Assembly: GCF_051967575.1 (NCBI RefSeq)
Contig: NZ_JBQCJW010000013.1
Span: 16,477 to 80,476, forward strand
Length of the DNA stretch: 64,000 bases
DNA from: Solibacillus silvestris_B
GTDB lineage: Bacteria > Bacillota > Bacilli > Bacillales_A > Planococcaceae
Reading direction: 5' to 3'
A program made the position numbers and the translations under genes. Within the stretch, counting starts at the first letter, position 1, and each line of letters opens with the position of its first letter. Positions 18,368 to 26,504 of this stretch are shown here, piece after piece. The notes below the pieces were generated by a model, which made no database searches, was not told the origin of the DNA, and worked only from the letters and a program-made list of their open reading frames with translations.

Positions 18368-19750
18368 ATGGTAAATAATGTACTTGTTTTTTATAGTCGA
18401 TCTGTTTTCGAAATAAGTGCAATTAAAAAAAGCAGGTTTAATGAGCTCTTGAAAATGGCGAAATTATTGAATGACAGCTGTTTGGAAGGGGAGAAAGTGC
18501 TAGCGGGCTTCACAAATTTAATCGGGGACTGCTGGTATGCCTTCTACAATAAAAAACCACTATTGAAAGACAATGCCGAACAATTTAATGATATGCAATA
18601 CACTTTTTTGAAGCATTTATTGGAAAACGAGGAATATATGCAGTGGCATGAATTGACAAAAGGGGATGAACTGTTAAGTGTCCTCACTTCTATCAGTATC
18701 GCAGATCAGCTTCTAAAAAGTCTGAAACAATTGAACGGGCCAAAAGAAGCTATACGATATGAGCAAATTTATGAACGGCAAAAGCAATCTGCCGAACAAA
18801 GTGTTTTACATCGGGAACCGCAAATGAAGACATATATTAAGCAGCTGTCGAAAACGTCTATTGGTACGATGCTACAAGAAAATAAAAGGAAAATCCGCAA
18901 CACGAAAAAGGCGATTGTGACAGTCGGCACGATGGACGGCAAAAAAATAGAAAATATACCGTTATCTGATCAATTTGAGCTTGCTGCCATGATTGGTCAG
19001 CGCAAGGAATTGCGTCTTATCGCTGATTTAGTCGGTCGCTTTAAAAAAATCGCGATGAAAAAGCAAAAGGCGAAGCATGCTCAAACAATGGCATGTCAAA
19101 ATATTTCATTTGGGCAAGAAGTTTCCCGATTACTCCCGGCCGAATTGGGGAATTATATGATGAAGCATAGTAAACTGGATTTTTTAAAGCGCTTCAGTGA
19201 ACAGCAAACACTCATTTTCGATACGAACGGAAAAGACCGTAAAGGGAAGGGGCCCATCATTATCTGTATCGACGAAAGCAGCTCAATGACAACAATAAAA
19301 GAGCAAAGCAAGGCATTTTGCATTGCACTTTTAATGATAGCCAAAAAACAGAAAAGAGATTTTGCGATTGTTCCTTTCGCAACAAATGTAGGTGATGTGA
19401 AGTTTTTCAGAAAGGGCCAGGCTACGACACAGGATTTGATTCATTTCAGCAATAGTTTTTTAGGGGGCGGCACAAATTACGAGTTGCCGCTGCGCGAGTC
19501 TTTAAACATTTTGCTGCGAAGCGAATTTACTGAAGCTGATTTGCTGTTTGTTACAGATGGCTCCAGCTTTTTACCTGCAGCGTTTATTGATGAGTTCAAC
19601 CGGTCGAAAAAGCAGAAACAATTCGAATGCACAGCGGTCGTATTGACGAATTTTTTTAATGCGGTTGATTTGAATGTCGTCCATAAATTTTCGGACCGAG
19701 TAATCGAAGTAAATGATCTGTTCGACGCGGGAGATGCGTTTGCTTTGTGA
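18368..19750 (+). CDS. VWA domain protein (ViaA-like partner of MoxR)
   Basis: About 460 residues with a helical N-terminal region and a C-terminal von Willebrand A domain from about 295. The metal-site residues are intact: DESSS (302-306, DxSxS), the Thr in GGGTNYELPL (about 374), and VTDGSS. A C-terminal VWA after a long helical region matches E. coli ViaA. The start is uncertain: ATG 18368 and TTG 18362 lie behind AGAGGCGGT, and an in-frame TTG at 18326 would reach almost to the ATPase stop. Expected to be a substrate or adaptor partner of the upstream ATPase. Confidence 0.85.
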   Translation: MVNNVLVFYSRSVFEISAIKKSRFNELLKMAKLLNDSCLEGEKVLAGFTNLIGDCWYAFYNKKPLLKDNAEQFNDMQYTFLKHLLENEEYMQWHELTKGDELLSVLTSISIADQLLKSLKQLNGPKEAIRYEQIYERQKQSAEQSVLHREPQMKTYIKQLSKTSIGTMLQENKRKIRNTKKAIVTVGTMDGKKIENIPLSDQFELAAMIGQRKELRLIADLVGRFKKIAMKKQKAKHAQTMACQNISFGQEVSRLLPAELGNYMMKHSKLDFLKRFSEQQTLIFDTNGKDRKGKGPIIICIDESSSMTTIKEQSKAFCIALLMIAKKQKRDFAIVPFATNVGDVKFFRKGQATTQDLIHFSNSFLGGGTNYELPLRESLNILLRSEFTEADLLFVTDGSSFLPAAFIDEFNRSKKQKQFECTAVVLTNFFNAVDLNVVHKFSDRVIEVNDLFDAGDAFAL

Positions 19751-19939
19751 TTTGGCAGTTTAAAAAAAGCCGGAAACAGCAGTTGGTGAACAATTTGATC
19801 TACGATGAAGGAATGTAACGGGAATGCATTCGACGCATTCCTTTTTAAACGAATAATTGTTTTTGCTGCGTTTCTTCCTAGTCAAAATGCGTATTGTCTT
19901 CTACAATGTCTGTATGTAGATGATTTAGGGGGCGTTTTT

Positions 19940-20776
19940 TTGTTAGTGGAGGATTATTATCAATTATTAGAAATGTCAATGGAAGACCGGAAACAATATA
20001 TACAGCTCAATCCGGCTGTCATGAATGATTTGTTGGAGGCGGTCGGCCATGAGGAAGCGGCACTCCGGGACCAGCTGAATTACCGCTTATTTATTCAATT
20101 GTTATCGGAAAATGTATTAAGCCGCGATATCATTGAACAATATGTTAATCGACTTTCTTCTATTAATGGGCTGCTTTTTAAAATCGGCGAAAGCGGGACA
20201 AGTTCTGTTTTTCAACGTTCCTACTCGGCCCTCTATTTAGCCGCGATTGTCAATGCCGACCGCCAGCTCGAATATTTAACTGGACAGCAGCTTGAATTGC
20301 TTACAGAAAATGCAATTGACTTGTTGACGAAGGAGCAGGATTTGCGCAGCTATATTAATGTGCATTCGGGTTGGGCGCATAGCGTGGCACATACGAGCGA
20401 ACTGTTATGCGCCATTATTGAACATCCAGCGTACCCAATTCGTTATACTGCTCAAATATTACAAGCGATTCGCGCTAATGTATGGAAAGGCTATGTATTT
20501 GCAGATGATGAAGAAGAACGTTTTTGTAATGTGATTGAAGCATTATTGCTGAAAAATATAGAGGAAGATTTGTTTATTGAATGGCTGGAGCAGCTTTTCG
20601 ATCGATTGCAAATGTCGGCATATGAGCGAGGGTATGATGCAGACTGGTTTAAGGCAAGAACCAATCAGTTAAACTTAGCTAAAACATTGTACTTCTATTT
20701 AAAATTCGCCAATCGAAACGAAAAATTACGCAGTATTATATCAATATTCATACAACGCTGGTTAAAGTTAAATTAA
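19940..20776 (+). CDS. DUF2785 domain-containing protein
   Basis: About 278 residues. Segments typical of DUF2785 are FKIGESGTSSVFQRSYSAL, GWAHSVAHTSELLCAIIEHP and VWKGYVFADDEEER; the fold is expected to be all-helical and the function is unknown. The start is probably TTG 19940, which has AGGGGG 7 bases upstream; the reading frame is open further up to an ATG at 19805, but that stretch reads like noncoding DNA. It follows the VWA gene by 189 bases and may have its own promoter. Confidence 0.82.
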   Translation: MLVEDYYQLLEMSMEDRKQYIQLNPAVMNDLLEAVGHEEAALRDQLNYRLFIQLLSENVLSRDIIEQYVNRLSSINGLLFKIGESGTSSVFQRSYSALYLAAIVNADRQLEYLTGQQLELLTENAIDLLTKEQDLRSYINVHSGWAHSVAHTSELLCAIIEHPAYPIRYTAQILQAIRANVWKGYVFADDEEERFCNVIEALLLKNIEEDLFIEWLEQLFDRLQMSAYERGYDADWFKARTNQLNLAKTLYFYLKFANRNEKLRSIISIFIQRWLKLN

Positions 20777-20949
20777 GTATTTTATTTTAGTGGCATAATA
20801 GTTGCGTTTTTTGCGTATATAAAACTCCGTTTAACATGACTAAAAAAATGCGTTACCTAATAGTTGGAAAATGCAGTGACAATCATACTTTATAACAATG
20901 TAAGATTTATAAATAATATTGTAGAATAAATATGTATTTCCGATAGGTC

Positions 20950-20964
20950 ATAATTAAAACTTAT
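20950..20964 (+). promoter_or_regulatory. CcpC-type operator of acnA
   Basis: ATAA-N7-TTAT, the exact dyad bound by CcpC in B. subtilis citB. Its centre lies about 66 bases before the transcription start predicted from the promoter at 20988-21016, and a TTAT half site (20993-20996) falls about 27 bases before that start. Both positions match those known for citB, where CcpC represses until citrate builds up. Confidence 0.8.
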
Positions 20965-20987
20965 CGTAAAAGATAATAATAATGCAA

Positions 20988-21016
20988 TTTACTTATGTAT
21001 AAAAATGCGCTATCAT
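20988..21016 (+). promoter_or_regulatory. acnA sigma-A promoter
   Basis: TTTACT (20988-20993), a 17-base spacer and TATCAT (21011-21016). The rest of the 20777-20949 gap is AT-rich and shows no gene. Confidence 0.7.
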
Positions 21017-21077
21017 TATGGTTGGAGAAAAGAGCTTTACAACCTTTTCAATTATGAAAAACTAGGGGGAACACAAA

Positions 21078-23771
21078 ATGGCAAACTTACACAACAGTCG
21101 TGCTTCATTTGAAGTGAACGGTAAGACTTACAACTACTACCGTTTAGCTGCTCTTGAAGAAGCTGGTATCGCAAAAATTTCACGCCTACCTTACTCAATT
21201 AAAGTATTATTAGAATCAGTATTACGTCAATATGACAACTATGTAATTAAAGAAGAGCATGTAAACGAATTAGCAAAATTCGGTTCTCACAACAAAGAAG
21301 CTGAAGTACCATTCAAGCCTTCACGCGTTGTATTACAAGATTTCACTGGTGTACCAGTAGTAGTTGACTTAGCTTCATTACGTTCTGCAATGAAAGAAAT
21401 GGGTGGAGACCCAGCTAAAATCAACCCAGCTATCCCAGTTGACCTTGTAATTGACCACTCAGTACAAGTAGACAAATACGGTAACGCAGCAGCTTTACAA
21501 GCGAACATGGATTTAGAGTTCGAACGTAACGCTGAACGTTATAACTTCTTAAAATGGGCTCAAACTGCTTATGATAACTTCCGTGCTGTACCACCTGCAA
21601 CAGGTATCGTACACCAAGTTAACTTAGAGTATTTAGCTCCAATCGTACACGTTAACGAAACAGAAGAAGGTTTAGTAGCATTCCCTGACTCAGTAGTAGG
21701 TACTGACTCTCACACAACTATGATCAACGGTATCGGTGTTCTAGGTTGGGGTGTTGGTGGTATCGAAGCTGAGGCTGGTATGTTAGGTCAACCATCTTAC
21801 TTCCCGATTCCTGATGTTATCGGTGTTAAATTAGTTGGCGAATTACCAAACGGTACAACTGCTACTGACTTAGCATTAAAAGTAACACAAGTATTACGTG
21901 CTCGCGGTGTAGTAAACAAATTCGTTGAGTTCTTCGGACCTGGCGTACCTGCTTTACCACTTGCTGACCGTGCTACAATCTCTAACATGGCTCCAGAATA
22001 TGGTGCTACTTGTGGTTTCTTCGCAGTTGACGAAGAATCATTAAACTACATGCGTTTAACTGGTCGTGACGAAGAGCATATTGCTGTTGTTGAAGCTTAC
22101 TTAAAAGCTAACGACATGTTCTTTGATGCTGACTTAGAGCCAGTATACACAGATGTATTAGAAATTAACCTTGCGGATATCGAAGCTAACCTTTCTGGTC
22201 CTAAACGTCCACAAGATTTAATTCCTTTAACTGAAATGAAAAAAGTTTACCGTGAATCAGTAGTAGCTCCACAAGGTACTCAAGGTTTCGGTTTAACAGA
22301 AGAAGAATTCTCTAAAACATCTACTGCTAAATTTGCAGAAGGTGACGTAGAAATTCCAGCAGGTGCTGTAGCAATCGCTGCCATCACTTCTTGTACAAAC
22401 ACTTCTAACCCATACGTATTATTAGCTGCTGGTTTAGTTGCTAAAAAAGCGGTTGAGTTAGGAATCAAACCTGCTAAGTGGGTTAAAACTTCTTTAGCAC
22501 CAGGTTCTAAAGTAGTAACTGGTTACCTAGAAGAGTCAGGTTTACAAGACTACTTTGACCAAATCGGCTTCAACACTGTAGGTTACGGTTGTACAACATG
22601 TATCGGTAACTCAGGTCCGTTATTACCAGAAATCGAAGATGCAATTAAATCAAACGATTTATTCGTAACTTCTGTATTATCAGGTAACCGTAACTTCGAA
22701 GGCCGTGTACACCCATTAGTAAAAGCTAACTTCTTAGCGTCACCACCATTAGTTGTTGCTTACGCTTTAGCTGGTACTGTAGATATCGACTTACAAAAAG
22801 ACGCTATCGCACAAACACCAGACGGTAAAGATGTATTCTTCGCTGACATCTGGCCATCAACTGAAGAAGTTAATGAAGTATTAAATAAAGTTGTAACTCG
22901 TGAATTATTCCAAAAAGAATACGAAACAGTATTCACTGCTAACGAAGCTTGGAATGCAATCGAAACTTCAACTGAAAACTTATATACTTTCGATGAAAAA
23001 TCAACTTACATCCAAAACCCACCATTCTTCACTGGTCTTTCTAAAGAGCCAGGTGCTATCCAAACATTAGCTGGAATGCGTGTAATGGCTAAGTTCGGTG
23101 ATTCTATCACTACTGACCATATCTCTCCTGCAGGTGCGATCGGTAAAGATACACCAGCTGGTAAGTATTTAATCGAAAATGGAGTTGCTATCCGTGACTT
23201 CAACTCTTACGGATCTCGTCGTGGTAACCACGAAGTAATGATGCGCGGTACATTCGCGAACATCCGTATCCGCAACCAAATCGCTCCAGGTACAGAAGGT
23301 GGTTTCACTACTTACTGGCCAACAGGCGAAGTTGAGTACATTTACGATGCTTGCATGAAGTACCAAGAGCAAGGTACTGGCTTAGTAGTATTAGCTGGTA
23401 ACGACTACGGTATGGGTTCATCCCGTGACTGGGCTGCTAAAGGTACATTCTTATTAGGCGTTAAAACTGTAATCGCACAATCTTATGAGCGTATCCACCG
23501 TTCTAACTTAGTAATGATGGGCGTATTGCCATTGCAATTCATGGCTGGCGAGTCTGCTGATACTTTAGGATTAAAAGGCGACGAAACAATCGCTGTTAAT
23601 TTAACAGACGATGTTAAACCACGTGATATCCTAACTGTTACTGCAACTTCTCCAGAAGGTAATGTAACGGAGTTCAAAGCGTTAGCTCGTTTCGACTCTG
23701 AAGTAGAAGTAGATTACTACCGTCATGGCGGTATCCTGCAAATGGTATTACGTGCTAAAGCTGCACAGTAA
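21078..23771 (+). CDS. acnA: aconitate hydratase (aconitase A)
   Basis: TCA-cycle enzyme interconverting citrate and isocitrate; in Bacillus (CitB) the apo form also binds mRNA. 897 residues, the usual AcnA/IRP length. The 4Fe-4S ligands are Cys439 (SCTNTSNPY) and Cys505/Cys508 (CTTCIGNSG). Swivel-domain motifs include SRDWAAKG. Codon choice is much more biased than in neighbouring genes (mostly TTA, CGT, GGT, GTA, with AAC for Asn and GAC for Asp common), as expected for very high expression. AGGGGGA precedes ATG 21078. Single-gene unit with a CcpC-type operator and strong terminator. Confidence 0.97.
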   Translation: MANLHNSRASFEVNGKTYNYYRLAALEEAGIAKISRLPYSIKVLLESVLRQYDNYVIKEEHVNELAKFGSHNKEAEVPFKPSRVVLQDFTGVPVVVDLASLRSAMKEMGGDPAKINPAIPVDLVIDHSVQVDKYGNAAALQANMDLEFERNAERYNFLKWAQTAYDNFRAVPPATGIVHQVNLEYLAPIVHVNETEEGLVAFPDSVVGTDSHTTMINGIGVLGWGVGGIEAEAGMLGQPSYFPIPDVIGVKLVGELPNGTTATDLALKVTQVLRARGVVNKFVEFFGPGVPALPLADRATISNMAPEYGATCGFFAVDEESLNYMRLTGRDEEHIAVVEAYLKANDMFFDADLEPVYTDVLEINLADIEANLSGPKRPQDLIPLTEMKKVYRESVVAPQGTQGFGLTEEEFSKTSTAKFAEGDVEIPAGAVAIAAITSCTNTSNPYVLLAAGLVAKKAVELGIKPAKWVKTSLAPGSKVVTGYLEESGLQDYFDQIGFNTVGYGCTTCIGNSGPLLPEIEDAIKSNDLFVTSVLSGNRNFEGRVHPLVKANFLASPPLVVAYALAGTVDIDLQKDAIAQTPDGKDVFFADIWPSTEEVNEVLNKVVTRELFQKEYETVFTANEAWNAIETSTENLYTFDEKSTYIQNPPFFTGLSKEPGAIQTLAGMRVMAKFGDSITTDHISPAGAIGKDTPAGKYLIENGVAIRDFNSYGSRRGNHEVMMRGTFANIRIRNQIAPGTEGGFTTYWPTGEVEYIYDACMKYQEQGTGLVVLAGNDYGMGSSRDWAAKGTFLLGVKTVIAQSYERIHRSNLVMMGVLPLQFMAGESADTLGLKGDETIAVNLTDDVKPRDILTVTATSPEGNVTEFKALARFDSEVEVDYYRHGGILQMVLRAKAAQ

Positions 23772-23789
23772 TTCATTTCGATAAATATA

Positions 23790-23827
23790 AAAGACAAAGC
23801 TGATTCAAATTGGCTTTGTCTTTTTTT
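23790..23827 (+). terminator. acnA terminator
   Basis: AAAGACAAAGC (23790-23800) pairs with GCTTTGTCTTT (23813-23823), followed by T. Confidence 0.9.
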
Positions 23828-24012
23828 GTGGACAAGAAAGTATAGGTTTCCCTGGAAAATCCACATAAGAAAAGACATCATTTTACGCTATTTGGCGCGA
23901 AATGTTTTTTTTAGTTAATTTTAAGTAAAAATTTTCAGAAAAAGTGGAAATTCCCATAATATTTCGATACTATCAAACTGTAAGCGTAAAAAATTGTAAG
24001 GGGGTTCTATTG

Positions 24013-26160
24013 ATGAAGAAACAGAGAATGTATTCAGCAACAGCTCTATCGGCAGTTACAGCAGTAGTCGTTGGGGCTACAGGGGTAGCGGCAGAAGTAA
24101 CAATTTTTACAGATGTAAGTGCAAATCATCCTTATGCAGACGCGATTAATGCACTTAACGCGACAGGCATTGTGAAAGGATTTGGGGACGGCACATTTAA
24201 GCCGGATGCAACGGTTACACGTGGACAAGCGGCAAAAATGATTGCAGGAGCGTTAAAATTGGACACGGCAAATGTCAAAAATCCAAATTTCAAAGATGTC
24301 GAGACTAATAATCAGTATTATGGTCATATTGCGGCATTAGTGGCGACTGGATTTGTAAATGGTCATAATGATGGCACTTTCCGTCCGGCCGAAAAAATTA
24401 CACATGCACAATTTGCCGAAATTTTAGCGAATGTTTCAGCGGCTTATCCTGTTGAGGCAGAGGCAGTATTAACAGCAGCAAATGTAACGTTTAATCCTAT
24501 AAAACAATTGACACGGGGAGAATTATCGAGTGTGTTGGCCACGTTGTTGGCAGGAGCAGCACCACAGCCGGAGCCAGAAAACAGTAATTATAAATTATCA
24601 ATTATGCATGTAAACGATACACATGCGCGCGTGGAAATGCTGCCGAAATTAATGACGGCAGTAAATGAACAGCGCGCAAAAACTCCAGATGCATTGCTCT
24701 TGCATGCGGGGGATGTTTTCAGCGGAACATTATATTTCAATGAGTTTGAAGGGCAAGCAGATTTACCGTTTTTAAACGCGATGAAATTTGATGCGATTAC
24801 TTTAGGTAATCATGAATTTGATTTAGGTTCTTCACCAGAAGGGCATAAAGCGTTGGCCGAATTTATTAAAGCGGCACAATTCCCTGTGCTGACGGCAAAT
24901 GTTGATTTTACGAAAGATAGCCTATTTACTGGTTTATTTACGGATTTAGTTTCAAGCGAGCCTGAGAACGGCAAAATTTATGCGGGTATGGTGAAAGAAG
25001 TAAATGGTGAAAAGGTTGGTATCTTCGGATTAACTACCGCTGAAACGAAAGATATCGCATCACCGGGAAGCATCGTGTTCGAAAATTATATTGACGAGGC
25101 GAAAAAAGCAGTAAAGGCGTTTGAGGATAAAGGTGTAGATAAAATCATTGCTGTCACACATTTAGGCTTTGACGATAATGCGGTATATGATAATGATCAA
25201 ATACTGGCAAAATCGGTTCCAGGCATCGATATTATTGTAGGGGGCCACTCGCATACACAGTTGGACGAGCCATTTATCGTGGAGACAAACACAGTGGGCG
25301 AGAAAAAGGATGCAACATTAATTGTGCAAGCATACCAGTATGGGGATTATTTAGGCACATTAGATGTTGAGTTTGATGAGCAAGGTGTAATCGTGAAGCA
25401 TAAAGGCCAGTTATTAAAAGTGGGAGAATTTGCGAATGATGCGGAAGGTTTAAAATTATTGGCGCCATTCAAAGAAAAAGTGGATGCGATTTCTTCTGCT
25501 GAAATTGGTGTAACATTAACAGAGGATTTAGTGAACCCTAGGGCAACAGAGGAAAATTCGATAAGTGTACGCAGCAGCGAAACGGTGCTAGGCAATATTA
25601 TTACGGATGGGATGTTGGCAAAAGCAAAAAATTACACATCGAAAAAAGTAATTATGGCATTGCAAAATGGCGGCGGTATTCGAGAGGCAATTCCGGCTGG
25701 TGAGGTGACTACCGGTCAAGTAATTACAGTTTTACCATTTGGAAACACGCTAGCGCTGATGGATGCTTCAGGGGCGGAATTAAAGGCGGCTTTTGAGCAT
25801 TCATTGAAAGATGCACCGAAAGAACATGGCGGTTTCCTGCACATTTCGGGAGCCAAACTGGAGTATGATTCCTCAAAAGAAACTGGATCGCGTATTGTCT
25901 CATTAAAGTATTATGATGAGGCGACAAAAGAATATGCAGATGTGAATGACAATGAAACATACACAATTGCTACAAATGCTTTCACAGCAAAGGGCGGGGA
26001 CGGCTTTAGCATGTTTGCAAAAGCATATGAAGAAGGGCGTGTAACCGATTTAGGCTTATCTGATTGGGAAAACTTCAAAGAACAATTATTATCGATGAGT
26101 GAAATTGCATTTACAACAGAAGGTCGTATTATCGATGTAGCTGCACAAGAGGCAAACTAA
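24013..26160 (+). CDS. SLH-domain bifunctional UDP-sugar hydrolase/5'-nucleotidase
   Basis: About 715 residues, exported and probably bound to secondary cell-wall polymer. A signal peptide (residues 1-27, ending GVAAE) precedes two clear SLH modules (FTDVSANHPYADAIN..., FKDVETNNQYYGHIA...) and a short third one (KQLTRGELSSVLATLL). Then comes a metallophosphoesterase core (MHVNDTHARVE, HAGDVFSG, GNHEFD, GGHSHT) and a 5'-nucleotidase C-terminal domain (NGGGIREAIPAGEVT). It should release nucleosides and phosphate from extracellular nucleotides. ATG 24013 follows AAGGGGG; an upstream frame extension would hide the signal peptide. Single gene. Confidence 0.93.
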   Translation: MKKQRMYSATALSAVTAVVVGATGVAAEVTIFTDVSANHPYADAINALNATGIVKGFGDGTFKPDATVTRGQAAKMIAGALKLDTANVKNPNFKDVETNNQYYGHIAALVATGFVNGHNDGTFRPAEKITHAQFAEILANVSAAYPVEAEAVLTAANVTFNPIKQLTRGELSSVLATLLAGAAPQPEPENSNYKLSIMHVNDTHARVEMLPKLMTAVNEQRAKTPDALLLHAGDVFSGTLYFNEFEGQADLPFLNAMKFDAITLGNHEFDLGSSPEGHKALAEFIKAAQFPVLTANVDFTKDSLFTGLFTDLVSSEPENGKIYAGMVKEVNGEKVGIFGLTTAETKDIASPGSIVFENYIDEAKKAVKAFEDKGVDKIIAVTHLGFDDNAVYDNDQILAKSVPGIDIIVGGHSHTQLDEPFIVETNTVGEKKDATLIVQAYQYGDYLGTLDVEFDEQGVIVKHKGQLLKVGEFANDAEGLKLLAPFKEKVDAISSAEIGVTLTEDLVNPRATEENSISVRSSETVLGNIITDGMLAKAKNYTSKKVIMALQNGGGIREAIPAGEVTTGQVITVLPFGNTLALMDASGAELKAAFEHSLKDAPKEHGGFLHISGAKLEYDSSKETGSRIVSLKYYDEATKEYADVNDNETYTIATNAFTAKGGDGFSMFAKAYEEGRVTDLGLSDWENFKEQLLSMSEIAFTTEGRIIDVAAQEAN

Positions 26161-26170
26161 TTTAAAATTC

Positions 26171-26210
26171 AAAAAATCACTAATTCGGGAAACCGTTTAG
26201 TGATTTTTTT
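26171..26210 (+). terminator. terminator after the SLH nucleotidase gene
   Basis: AAAAAATCACTAA (26171-26183) pairs with TTAGTGATTTTTT (26197-26209) and continues into T. Confidence 0.88.
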
Positions 26211-26453
26211 TTATTTATTTCCTATCAAAAATACTATGCGATATTAATCATTCGTTATATTGCCGGATAATATAAGTAGAAGGAACACTCTGATATTTAA
26301 AAGGCCACTATAACACAAAATGCTATTTAACAATTATATGGACCTATTTTTTGAATATCAATATGAACAAAATTCACGTACTTTAGAGAGATATTTTACA
26401 TTTTATAGTAGAAATATGTAAAAAATTAGAATATATTAATGTATATACGCAAT

Positions 26454-26469
26454 GAGTGAATATTCATTC
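26454..26469 (+). promoter_or_regulatory. candidate TetR-type operator upstream of the yhgE-like gene
   Basis: GAGTGAATATTCATTC is an imperfect 16-bp palindrome around TGAATATTCA, about 35 bases before the start codon. Palindromes of this kind are typical of TetR-family sites and yhgE genes often sit beside a TetR regulator, but none is adjacent here. The rest of the 26211-26504 gap shows only AT-rich DNA. Confidence 0.45.
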
Positions 26470-26504
26470 GTATATAGTTTAATAGTTGAAAAAGGGGGTT
26501 ACGT

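Noticed and set aside
19805..19939. N-terminal extension of the DUF2785 protein from ATG 19805
   Set aside because: The translation is unlike the family start, and AGGGGG before TTG 19940 gives a better initiation site.
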